A DNA stretch of 64,000 bases from assembly GCF_910589235.1 (NCBI RefSeq), contig NC_060965.1:7724755-7788754 (forward strand). The letters are read 5' to 3'. Shown here piece after piece: positions 24,135 to 36,264 of the stretch. The stretch is from Vespa crabro (taxonomy: Eukaryota > Arthropoda > Insecta > Hymenoptera > Vespidae). Every line of letters begins with the position of its first letter. Position 1 is the stretch's first letter. Under the pieces are notes generated by a model. That model did not search any database and was not told the DNA's origin. It saw only the letters and a program-made list of their open reading frames with translations. Position numbers and translations under genes: made by a program.

Positions 24135-24190
24135 CGCCTGTTTTCATTGATGACATAAACCATTAAAAAGGGATAGTGAATTTTATTAAC

Positions 24191-27100
24191 AAGAATTTAC
24201 TTACCTTTATATGTAATAATACAGCCGAATGTATCGTGAACAAGGAACGTATTAAGTTCAGTTTAAAAAGAGTCTTCATCGCCATCTATCTCTCGTTCAT
24301 CTATGGAAACAAATTTTTTTTCAATCAAAATAAAATAATTTCCACTGTACCTTAAAGTATATTCTTATACTAGAATTTACTTGAAATTTTTAAACAAATA
24401 CCCAACTTGTTTTCAGATACATATGAAAAGAAGTAAAAAGTAAAACATGCTCTTCACTGTATTGTATTGAACTTCGTAAAATATTACGTATTATTACTTG
24501 TAAAATAAATTTTATCTCTATAAAATACGATTACGTATATGTGGAGTATTGCTTTTTAGAAGAAATAATTGAAACAGTTTATCTTACAAAATAATTTTAA
24601 ATGGTAATATAATTAGGCTATTAACGAATCGTTTTACATAAGCTTTTACGGAATGTCCTTTCTTTGTCTTTCAAATCCTATCAGTTTCTTCGAATTCATT
24701 CCAACACATTCACTCATATTTCATTCATTCGAGTTCTTGTTTACACGTCTGTACCATAAGCTTGACGATTACTTATCGTTGTGAAACAAAGTGATCCGAT
24801 TTTAAGAATCCTACATTTGTATGAATGAGTATATACAGTGAGTGTATAAATTTATATGCGTTACATAATAAAGTTTTTAATGACCTATCATGTGATATGG
24901 GTGTTAATTTAGATGATACGTACGGTTATGTATCATTTATGTGTGTATCCATACACATACAATTTATACTAGCGATTCCCAATCTAAGGTACGTGCTCAA
25001 TGTTTCATGTAAAAAATTGAATAATGTAAATGCAACTATTTTTCTAATATTGAGAGTATAATTTTGGGAAATTAGTTTGTAGAAAAAATATGACTATAGC
25101 TCTATCGATGACAAACGACAATTTGATTTCCGTGAATATCTTTCAAATGCAACATTATTTTGACTCGCAAACAATACAATGTAAAAATCGCATGTCTAAC
25201 TATAAATTAATATATTAGACGAATAAAAAGAAATGTTAATTACCTGTAATTATAAGGACGATAAATTTTCATGGCAATCTGTCGACACACGCGAACTAGT
25301 CTTAACGATACCGACAAGAAAGTTGACCAAGACGTCTTAGGGCAAGACATTTCGCGCCAATGGAATAGGAATGTAAACTGATAGCTCACGAGTCACATGC
25401 TATTCCTTTTCTTATAGGACCGCCATCGTACGAATCAGCAAATTAAGTATCTAGATGTTAATAAAAGGGGAACTAGCAGACTAATATTAGAACACTTACG
25501 GCAATAAGGAAGATATTTCTCAGCCTTATAATAAATGAATAAGTACGAACGAACAATAAATCGAATAATAAATAAATTTATCTATGTAATAAATTCGAAT
25601 CTCTGTAAATATTTATTTTGTGTAAATATTCTGAAGAAACAATATTTATCTCTTATTCATTATACCTATTAGACATGTCTAATAATATAACATTTATAAT
25701 TAAAATGAAATATCATGAATTGATAGAAATTCGTAATAAAGTAATAATTTTGAATAAATAATGATCTAACAAAATTATAGGCTATGACAGCTTCCATCCA
25801 AAATCATCATTACACATATGTATTTATCAAAAACATACGTTTCGATGTTTGATTTTCTTATAAATTTAAGATAATTTAAACTTTCTAAAAATCAATTTTT
25901 TTTCGTGCCTATAAACAAAATTATATAATCTAAAATTATATATTATTTTTATTACAATTATACAATACTAAGTATACTTTATATTTAATAACTATGAAAA
26001 ATGTTACATATAAAGTAGCAATTAATATATTGTTGATAAAGTGAAATCAAATTTATACTGACCTTTTATTTTATAAAATACTTACTATTAATTAATAAAA
26101 ATACTGGCCAAATAAATAGAAATCAATGAAATGGCAATATTTCTATTGGACAGAAAAATTTTTGTCAAAATAACCAACATACTTGATAACATTCACAATG
26201 AGTTTAATTTAATTTGAAATAACATTATAACCACTGCAATAGATAATATAAATAACCTTATAGAAGCTTTTAAAATATTTGAAGTGGAAGAATTGAAAGA
26301 TCCAAATACTATCACCGATACTACAAATTTAAGTGGATATTTTTAAATGAAAATTCATATAATAATAGCATGGAAAAATATAATGATATGAATAAGGAAA
26401 TTAATAGTGAATACCTTCCAGTATCTTTCCTGAGTAAAGGGTTTCTTTGTTGTCTAAGCACTTGAAATGCCGTGTTCATATTCTTAACTTATATGTAACA
26501 ATGGATGTTTATAAAGATTTATATCTTCCTTATGTGATATACACAAACAATCAAAAGATATACATTTTTGTGAAATTCTATTAGAAGATCAAATACATAT
26601 GAAATTATTATTAAAATTTTAGGATATACTCTATCCAAATTCATATAATGAAACTATGGAGATTGAACGAATGAAATTGTCAATCTTATAAAATATTTAA
26701 CTTTATGACCTTATTCTTATTCTTATTTCTAATTTTATAGAACTTTTCTTGTTATATATTATATCCATATAAAAAATGAATATTAATGGCAAAAACAATA
26801 AACAAGATGAACATTAAGCTTGTTATAATTGTATAGTTTATCTTGCTTAGATCCATAAATCTCTATAGTCCATATATTACATATTACACACATAATCTGA
26901 ATTCAAAAACTTACATAACAGATCGACATAATATTAAGTACTTGCAAAAACAATCCCTTGAACGTATATCTCACTAACAATCTTCTCTTTGGCAGGAGAA
27001 GTGTATTATCTAGAAAGAGATAGCAAATATTAAATAATATTCCAAACAAATAAACAAATCTTAGCTATTTCATCTATAATATAAATTTGAAAATATTAAA

Positions 27101-27699
27101 TGACATTGTTCAGTGAATAGTTACAAGTATTTTATAAAGCATAACAATAAAATGATAAAATTAATTAATTAAATTAAACCAAAAGAGAAATTAAGAAATT
27201 TAACAGTAATTTATATATTGCAATATATTTTTAAGAATTAAAAATATGATAGAATAAAATTATTTTTAGAATCCCAATAATAATATAAAGAAAATATATC
27301 AAATAAGCTTTAAATGAAAAAATATTATGATAAAATAAAAAAATCATTAAGCAAAAATATAGTAGAAAATACTTGTTTCTGTTTAATAATTCTTTTCATT
27401 ATTAAAAATATTTTTCTTCTATTCAATTGTTCTTAATTCAATTAAAACAATATATCATATATTTTAAAGAATTCTTTAGTAAAATTAAATTCTTAGAAAA
27501 CCTGAACAATTCTTTTATTATTATTTATTGTTTATTTCTCAACTGATTATTTATTATAAATGTAAATATACTATATAAATACGATTAAATAGCATAGAAT
27601 CTAAAAAAGATATAATAATAACGTAATACAGAAAAAAATCTTATGAAATTTATAAAAATTGCTGCAATATCTATAATTACATAAGGATATAAAATTTAT
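24191..27699. other. AT-rich interval without recognisable genes
   Basis: No family recognised. A 78-residue plus-strand frame at 24825-25061 is not convincing. 25370-25500 has scattered resemblance to parts of the 2.2-kb repeat (a TTCTTATAGGAC-like stretch, then GGGGAACTAGCAGAC), perhaps a very old fragment. Confidence 0.35.
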
Positions 27700-28110
27700 T
27701 AAAAGAGAAAATGAATTTTTACAAGTTGCGAGTGTAAAAGAAGAACGATTATCATGCTTAAATGATCGAAAACAAATTAGAATAATAGACATTACAAAAA
27801 AGTAACCTCTATTATCTTGAAATGAATTTGAAAACACCTTCGAAATGAAAAGTAAACAATAGAAAAACAATCACTTTCTGGAATGATTGAAAGCAAATAA
27901 TATATTATGTATATATTAGCAAAAAAGTCACCTCTACTACTTCGATATAAAGTTATGATTCTATAGAGAGCGAATAACAAAATCAAACAAAAGGACAATG
28001 GTTAACTCACAAAGCGATCTATAATGAATAAGAACAATAAACATTCAAAAAAGAAGTCACCTCTATAACTTCGAAACAAAATTTTATTTACGTATATAAA
28101 CTATGTTTCC
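27700..28110. repeat. Degenerate tandem repeat, unit about 125 bp, three copies
   Basis: The phrase AAAAAAGTcACCTCTAntACTTCGAA recurs at about 27796, 27925 and 28050, and the sequence between repeats resembles itself (ATGATTGAAAnCAAATnA near 27760 and 27885). Spacing is about 129 and 123 bases. Copies are roughly 70% alike by eye. The overlapping minus-strand frames at 27601-27998 are products of the repeat, not a gene. Confidence 0.65.
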
Positions 28111-29720
28111 TAGTACACGTATTCTTATTTTCTTCTGTTTTATAATAATATTTCTATAATAAATTTTCAAGAATAAAAAGTAACTACAGAAAGGTATAAC
28201 GAATGAAAAATATTTTTAACAAACGCGAACTGATTATTACTATGATTGTGTGTACTTCATCAGATTATAAATATGATTTTCTAAGATTATAGGATATATG
28301 TGATAATAAGAGGATATACTCTATTAATATATAATAGAATATAGATAATAAGAACAGACAAATAAAAACGCTAGCAAAGTACAAAATAATAAAGCGATTC
28401 TTACAAAAATATACGTGATTTTTTAAGAATAATAAAAATTTATGATAAATGTATATAACAAACGAATATTACACATATAAAAAAAAAAGTAGCAATTATT
28501 GAACAAAATATGTCGCAAAATATCGATAGAAACGTTCTAAAATACTAATATATTATCGATCAAATAAATGATAAATAAATACTTTGAAAATCATACACAA
28601 TGTTAGATAACATTATATATGCTATTAACGTAATATGTGAATAAAGGAAATTTTGCTCTATAACTGTTCATCAGAATTTAGTAACTTATTAAAAGTAAAT
28701 CAAAGGTTACTTAAAATTCTTACAAATTCTTACATTAAAAAAAAAGATGCATAAATAAAATATTTAAATCTTACCCAACTAAATAATTACAAGTATGTCA
28801 GAAGAGATAAGAGATAAAGAATTTCAAAACTCTTCTCTAGAAGCAGAAGGATGATCACTCTTCTCAAAAGATAGACGATTTATAAACTTAACGTTTCCAC
28901 TGTCGATAGCCCTCTCCACTCACATGAAAATTCTAACGAATAATCTATTCATCTAGATCTATGAACCAATTACGACAATCGATAGTTCAGAAATGTATCA
29001 TTGATTTATGGAGCCCCATGCATAATTATTTATTTTTACATTGAAATCTTACGCCTAGAAAGCAATTATGAATCAAACGTCTCACTACAATACCGCTAGA
29101 GAGCCGCAGTGTTAAAAGAACGAATTACCACCGTAACCTCATTAATTCAGTTATTTTATTTTTTCAATTAAACAAAATAAAAACCTAACAACGATATACT
29201 TGTAATATATAATATAAAATGAACTATAAAAGTTTCTGTTATCGTCGCACACATACACACATACACACAGTTTTGAAAGATTGTGTGAAAATGAGGAACG
29301 AACTAATATGTCGTAAAAAGAAAGGTTGATTTAAAGTATTATAAAATGAATATTGTTTTCTCATAAAATTATGTATTATATAATACTATCTTATATTATA
29401 ACAATCTAAAATAATTTGTGAAAGAGTAAGTGAAATAAATATTAATGTTTTTCATGGCATAGCATACAGAAATTAACATGACAAAGATACGAATTAAATT
29501 CAGGAGATTTCACTTATTACTTCATTTATTATTTCATAAATGGAATTTCCTGAATTTAATATATAATTATAATAATTCTAAAACAAGTAATTGTTAGAAT
29601 AGATAGAGAAGTAAGATTTTTTTCCTATAACCAATATTAAAATAAGTAAAACATACGACAAGCACATCATATATATTTAAACAATATTTGCATAACAATT
29701 TTATGTTTCAGATAAATAGT

Positions 29721-29771
<51 letters not shown>

Positions 29772-32444
29772 ATCTTGTAAGAAGTTTCAATTTTTTAATA
29801 TAAGGGATAAATAAAATAAATATTAACAGCTTCTGTAACTTATTTAAATTTCTGTGGGGATATTAATTTAAAAATATAAAAACAGTTTTGGATATACTAT
29901 TGTCTCTTATATGACATCTAACTGTATTATATTAACGATTTTGTTTCAAAAAGTTTTGGTTTTATTGTTTTCAAAGCTAAATAATTAGTGGCTCCAGAAA
30001 ATTAATTTTTGGAGATATGATACATTTGCTTAATAGTAGATAAATTTTCATAATATGAAGCAAAATGAACAATATTTTAGTAAATATTTGATATATTTGT
30101 CGAAAAGATTACAATTACTTGGATCCATTATGGAAAAGAATTGGCAAGATAGTATACATAAAATCAACAAGGAAACAGTTATAGCAGATATAGGAGAATA
30201 AGATTTAATTAGAGTTACTATACAGTAGCACTTACTAGATGATTACAGAATTTTAAATTTATATATATTAGGGTAAATGAATTTATTTTTATAAAATAAA
30301 TAAAAGTCAATTATTTACAGTTGTACATCATTTTATTATTAAATTATTTTTCGCAGAACACAATTAATCTTTATTGACACATATATGAGCTCATTTAAGA
30401 ACATCGCAACTAATCGATTTTAAACTTTCTCTTTGATATTGACAAAATTGCAAAACTTATAAACAACTTTGATAAATATCTAATGGTAAAGGATTATGTC
30501 TGTTCTAATCTCATTGATACTTTACGAAGTTTGACTTTAGACTTAATCACACAGTTATAATTAGATAATTTCTGATAACTTAGTCTATCTTTGATATAAA
30601 GAAATTTATTTTTTAATTATATACTTGGAAATAAGTTAGAAATAATTTTTTTAATTTATATAACAAGGATATAGATAAAGAGAATAATATTTTATTTTTT
30701 ACTTGGTTGACACAAAGATTAAGAAAAACTGTAAATATATAAAAAATCTATAAAAAAAACGGAACAGTTAAAAGATACGTTAGCAGCAGGTAAAATATCA
30801 TAATTAATTGCTAGCATTAACTAATAACTAATCATCTATATACTTTTTTTTTTAGTACGTTTACTCGTATACTTATATTTAGTCGTATATTTAATGAATT
30901 TATAATAGCAGTTTGTGACAGACCAGAAATGTGCGACAAAATGTAAAATTTCGAGGCAGCATAAAAAAATGCATGTAAAAAGAAGTTAGATAAGTGAGGG
31001 ATAAAAAGATTACAGAAAAGCATCTAAAGAAAAAAATCAATATTGAAGACTTTTAATTATATATTTTTATTTTTTCATAAAATTTATAAATATAATTTTT
31101 TTTTAAATTAAGGCATAATACTCTCGATAGTAGAAGCAAAACACCAGATTCATAAGAAGTACATTATAAAAAATTAAAGTACTTAACACAATTAAAGCTT
31201 ATGAAAGTATTTTTATTTTTTAATTTTAAGTGTACAAATATACACGAAGAGATATATACTTGAGATGTTTGTATCGTGAGAAAACGAGCGGTAATAATTT
31301 TCTAATACGAACTCATGTTATAAAATTTTTTTTTATTTTATATATTTTGAATATATTTTGAATATATTTAAATACTAATTAGAATAAATAGAAATTAAAC
31401 AAATTTGTATTTGTGAATTGTATTTATTTATACACATTTATATATTTAAATCCATATTATTTAAAAAATATATTATCATTATTAAACTAGTGTATTTTCT
31501 TGTACAACATCATTGATTAAGCACTTTGACAAATTTTAATTTCCTGATTGAATACAAAAAATAATGATTCCCCCATTATGTAAAACTGTACAAAATATAT
31601 ATATAAATTAAAAAGTGAATCAAAAAATAAGAAAAAATATTAAAATAAAATTTTATGTCATCTAATATAGAAATTCTAAGGTAGAAATTGAAAGCTATTG
31701 TTTCTTGCTTTCTTTCGACCTTGAATGGGAAGCTTGAACTGATCTATGGAGAGTGTATTAATTAAAACAAAACCGGATGTATTCGAGGCGTATTATCATC
31801 TTAAATAATAATTTCGTCTGACTAAGCCGAACTTACAACGAGGAAACTTCTTATTTTACTATTATTAGTTCTCTTGTCGTCTTTTTATTTTATAAATAAA
31901 CTTTTCAATACATTAAATTCAATTGTTAAATACCAACAAAATTTTTGTTTATTTTTTAAATTAAAATGTTTATTAGTTCGATAAAATGCTCTGAAAACTA
32001 CAATATGAGTATATGACAAAAGTACATAGTGATGCCTGTTTTTAGGCGATATATTCAATATTTGCATAATGATCGTGCAGATAATTTAAATATTACTCAT
32101 ACTAATATAATTATACTATACTAAGCATTTTTGATTGGAATTAATATTTTTCGAATTATTTACTTCCAATTATAATTCATTCGAACAAACTCATTTTTAA
32201 TTTATTAATTAGATCTTTGATTGCTCGTTTATAGATAATGTATACATATAAAGTAGATTTATTCTCGAAAATCGCAATACAAACTTCGATCAGTATTTTA
32301 AGGATTAAAAAATAGTGCAGTAATAACGATAAAATTATGTATTTATCAATATTTATCCGATTAAAATTCATCGATGTTCTTCAGATTAACATCTCAAGGC
32401 GATTAGTAAAGGAATCGACAGTCGAAAGAAGATTCTTTTTACAT
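28111..32444. other. AT-rich interval without recognisable genes
   Basis: No coding family recognised on either strand. It holds a (TA)n microsatellite at 29723-29768 and poly-A/T runs. It ends at the outer boundary of the left arm of the giant inverted repeat. Confidence 0.4.
29723..29768. repeat. (TA)n microsatellite
   Basis: About 46 bases of uninterrupted TA dinucleotides. Confidence 0.95.
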
Positions 32445-32721
32445 GAGAGAGACGCTATTATTAAAATAAAATATATAACTAAGAAAAAGAGAAAGAGAAA
32501 GAGAGAGAAAGATTAGATACGTCTTTTCTAATCGCATTTTGCGGGTTCGACGTCTGAATAATAACTCTATAAATAACGAACTTAGAAGATTAGGCGGCGA
32601 TTATTAATAAAAATTAATCCAAATATCTTGTACGTGCTCTTGATGTGCATGTGTGTGCGTATGTTAGATCTAACTAGCTATTTGTATGTGTGTGTGTATG
32701 TGTGTATGAAATAGATATATT

Positions 32722-32783
32722 GGTTGACAAATGACCAGAAAGACGGTAAGTTCCAAAACTTGCTAGTGTGTCTGTGTGTGAGT

Positions 32784-32823
<40 letters not shown>

Positions 32824-32860
32824 GTGACAAATTGGTTGACAGAGCGTCGACCAATTATAA
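32722..32860 (+). repeat. GT-rich minisatellite-like unit
   Basis: A unit of the form ATTGGTTGACA ... GGTnAGTTCCAAAnCTnGCTAGT followed by long GT/TG tracts (32760-32822), ending with another AATTGGTTGACAGAGCG. Related units occur inverted at 35040-35290 in the same arm, where GACTAGCCAGCTTTGGAACC and CACGCTCTGTCAACCAATTTG are seen. The mirror copies lie in the right arm at 55086-55330 and 57515-57655. Confidence 0.65.
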
Positions 32861-33239
32861 ATACGATATATGAAATTAAAAACTCTAAAAAATGATATTT
32901 TGTTAATCCAAATAATGAAAATTAATCATTAAAATCCGATATCAACGGAAATATAGGCTGAAAAATAGGAAAAAAAAGTTGTAAGGGAAATGTCGAAACA
33001 TCTAGATAAAAATTGGTTTTCACGGAAATATCCTGTTTTCATCATTATAATAACTCATTAACGATGTCGATTGAAAAACATTTATTTCTAAATCGATTGA
33101 TATATTGAAAGATTCTTTACGTTAAAAAATAATATGCTGATCTGCTATTGACGTGACGATACACATGAATCCAAAAGAACGATAGTTGGTTGCGTCGAAG
33201 TGAACGAAGCTCATACACAGTGCATTAACACTGCATATA

Positions 33240-33449
33240 TCACACGACAAAGAAAAAGTCATTAGTAGTTTTATTAATCGTTAACGTGAACTCAGGTTTA
33301 GTAATAATTAATGTCGTTTTCCAATACATTTTTAAAACTAATTTATGTAAACAAAATAAAACAATTTCATCAACGATATAGTCGCCATTGTTTTCAACTA
33401 TTTGTGCCCAACGCTCAGGTAGCATCTTAATCCCTCTATTGTAATACAA
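33240..33449 (-). pseudogene. Mariner transposase C-terminal fragment (left arm)
   Basis: The minus strand encodes YYNRGIKMLPERWAQIVENN followed by GDYIVD, the conserved C-terminus of mariner transposases. It runs on without the usual stop into LTINKTTN. None of the three catalytic Asp residues is included and no terminal repeat is recognised. It directly abuts the LINE relic, separated by about 40 bases. An identical copy lies at 56924-57133 on the plus strand. Confidence 0.8.
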
Positions 33450-33489
33450 ACAATTGTTGACAATTGGAAATTAATAATTAGTGAAAGAA

Positions 33490-34670
33490 AAATGGTGGAA
33501 GTGATTTTCATGGATATTAAGCAAACAGTTGAAACAGTGAACAGAGAAAGGTTAACAGAAAAACTGTATTAATATGGAATTAGAGATACTGTTTTAGAAT
33601 GGTTTAGATTATATCTAAATAATAGAACGCAACGAGTTCGTTTCTACGATAAATAGTCTGAATTAATTATTACTGAACATGGAGTGCTGCAAGAATCTGT
33701 AGTGGAATCCTTATTGTTTATTTTATATATGAATGATATAATTATAATATGCCCCGAAAGATGTAATATAAAAATTTTTTCGGACGATAAGCTAATCTAT
33801 GTCACTGGAAAAAAAAGCATGCAATTAGAATCAGAAATGAGTAAGGTGTCTAATATAGTAAAAGAATGGACGAATATGAATAAATTAAAAATGATTCAGA
33901 ACATGATAGTTAGGAGTATAAGAAAAGAATTGAAAGGAAACACTGTTTTGAAATCCATAGGTGGAATCGAAAATCCATAGGTGGAATAGGTGAAACGTGT
34001 AGAAAAAATAAAATACTTAAGAGTAATTATAGATGATAAGCTTAGATTTAAGGAGCATTATGATTATATATTAAAAAAGATAGATAAAAACATTAACTTT
34101 CTAAATAGAATAGGCAATTATATAACAGCATATGCAAGATGTACTATATATAAATCTATCATAGCAGCAAACTTTGAATATTGTGCATCATTGCCAATGA
34201 ATATGGGAGAGACACAACTGGATAAGTTGCAAATAGCGCAACATCAGGCAATAAGAGTTGTGTTGCAATGCAACAGATACCAAAGTGGAACATACGCTGC
34301 AAATATTGCAGTTTATATCCATAGAGTCTATGTTAAAATGTATGTATATTGATTTTTAAGATAATAAGGAATTTACTAATTGGATAATTAATTAGTAGGT
34401 TAGAAATAGTAGGTAATGAAAACGGAAGACACACACGACAGGATGCAGATGTTGCAATAAAATTTCATAAAACAAGGAGTACGCAAAAGAAATTATTGTA
34501 TGATGGAATAAAAATATACAACGCTTTATCAGCTGAAATTAAGCAATGCGAAAGGCTACATATACGTATACGAATATGTATTAGATATACTATATATATT
34601 GTATATACAGGGAAAAAATTGAAGATGTATAAAAAATGGCACATTCAATTCTATTCTATTGATAGACAGA
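33490..34670 (+). pseudogene. LINE reverse-transcriptase relic (left arm)
   Basis: Non-LTR retrotransposon ORF2 fragment. Order: VIFMDIKQTVETVNRERLTE near 33500, stop, YGIRDTVLEWFRLYLNNRTQ near 33575, stop, then LLFILYMNDIIII (33710 onward), the palm motif FSDDKLIYV near 33775 (FADD in active relatives), EWTNMNKLKM, and after a small duplication and frame change VEKIKYLRVIIDDKLRFKEH (33990-34352). CTIYKSIIAANFEYC and a C-terminal YDGIKIYNALSAEIKQCERL (34496 onward) follow. Stops and frameshifts make it inactive. The 5' endonuclease part and the 3' tail are not seen. The mirror copy in the right arm is identical in the compared frames. Confidence 0.87.
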
Positions 34671-36103
34671 CGCAGTGCTGAGGAAAACAACGTTCAGCTC
34701 AACTTTTTAAATATAAAAATATATTTAACAAATATAAAACTATAAAAGCAAAGATCGCATGCTGTTCATTGTCCGCTGTTCGCAGACCCGATAGTCCTTC
34801 TCACAGTTTCGTTTATACGTTTATTCTTACTTCGCTGGTTACATTCGCTGCTTCGCTGGTTGCTCTGGCTGTTATGTTGATACGTCACCGCTGGTCGTTC
34901 TCGCAGTTTCGTTGGTACGTTATTTCATTCAAGACTCTATCGCACACTCATTTTCGTCACATTTTATCATTCTCTCTCTTTATCCCAATATCTCAGCTCC
35001 TTCTTTTCTTTCCATAAATATAAGCACTTTGCAAAGATAAATCACGCTCTGTCAACCAATTTGACTTAAACACACGCAAGTTATTAATTACGTTATAATC
35101 TTCCACTTCTTTGTTTAACTACCAATCGAATTACCTCACACACGCACACACACATGACTAGCCAGCTTTGGAACCTTCCATCTCTTTGTTCCACTGTCGA
35201 TCGATATAACACATACATACACAATACATATAATACATACACAAAGGATGAAGGTTCAAGAGCATGCTCTGGAATCTCCCATCCCACATATATTGGTTAC
35301 TACACAAACACCGTCATACGTTCTGCTTTGCTTATAAGGCTTTTAGATTGTAAGGATTTATTTTTTTCTCTTTTCTATTTTTTCTATTTTTCATATTTTA
35401 AACAAATTTTTAAAAAAGGAAATCTTTTTGCTTTTTCTTCATAAATTTTCAATAAATTCTCACAAAGTATCTTGTACAATTTCCATAATATATGTATATA
35501 TGTGTCTGTATGTGTAAATTTTGTAATATTAATGCATGAGAGATCAATTCTTTATTTAAAAATATTTTTTGTATATACGTAATAATCCATTTGAAAATTT
35601 TTAATATTCAACCATATTTTAACTTTTATATATCCTGTGTGCCTATAGTGTGTGTGTGTGTGTGCGTGTGTGTGTTTATGTTTATATATATAAATATATA
35701 AATATGTTTATATATTTATATGTTTATATATATAAATATATAAATTCCAAATTTTTATAAATAAAATAGTACGGAAATATTTACTTTGGTTAAATAAAAC
35801 ATTGTTGATAATAAATTTACTACCTTATTGTTTAAGTATAAATACGCATCGTTTCAAAAATAACAAATCGACGAAGTACAAAATGAATTATTTAAAAAGA
35901 AAAAAAGACATGAATATAGAATATAATATGTATTATACATACATACAAACATACGTATTACTTAGTATCGAGCCTAAGTAAACGACTTCGCATTTAATAT
36001 TATGTCATATTTTTCGTTTTTGTCTTTTTTTCAGTTTTTTCTTTTTATTTTCTTGATACGCAACAACAAAGAAAAAGAGAGGGACGACGACGACAACTTT
36101 GAG

Positions 36104-36146
<43 letters not shown>

Positions 36147-36264
36147 CATTTTTCTTCCTTTCGTTCTATTTTATTTCTTTTCCAATGATCGCACAAAATC
36201 AACGTGGAATCTACGAGATAAATTACTCAATACCATTCTAATATCCCGTTACGATATGACGAAG
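34671..36264 (+). other. Left-arm interval without recognised genes
   Basis: Contains a 35040-35290 minisatellite-like block, GT tracts near 35650, and a (CT)n tract at 36108-36142. The 82-residue frame at 34769-35017 (SPSHSFVYTFILTSLVTFAA start) contains repeated CGCTGGTT words and is more likely an untranslated or LTR-like stretch than a gene. Confidence 0.4.

Larger units (their letters stand above)
21958..24190 (+). repeat. Diverged third copy of a segment of the inverted-repeat arms
   Basis: This 2.2-kb stretch aligns by eye to 52018-54110 in the same orientation, and to 36265-38357 inverted. Examples are GTGTGAGTGAAAGTAA at its start, the identical block around TTAGATTTATCTACCGATAA near 22738, and the block near 23640-23820. 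Many substitutions and small indels separate it from the arms, while the arms are almost identical to each other, so it is an older duplicate. It holds one insertion absent from the arms (22571-22663) and a 260-bp MITE-like foldback near its right end. A short conserved frame (36595-36813 minus in the left arm) is broken here by a stop, so it is probably not a gene. Confidence 0.8.

Noticed and set aside
27601..27998. Two minus-strand frames that resemble each other
   Set aside because: Their resemblance comes from the underlying 125-bp tandem repeat.
33240..33449. Independent small gene of 69 residues
   Set aside because: GIKMLPERWAQIVENNGDYI is the conserved mariner transposase C-terminus, so it is a transposon scrap.
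34769..35017. 82-residue hydrophobic frame as a small membrane protein
   Set aside because: Sequence shows internal repeated words and the copy in the other arm is identical only because the arms are. No family recognised and no supporting signals.
36002..36241. Open frame rich in Ser/Leu
   Set aside because: It is translated through a (CT)n tract, and the mirror frame in the other arm is a different length because the tract differs. Same for 40055-40237, 40098-40289 and 41068-41346.
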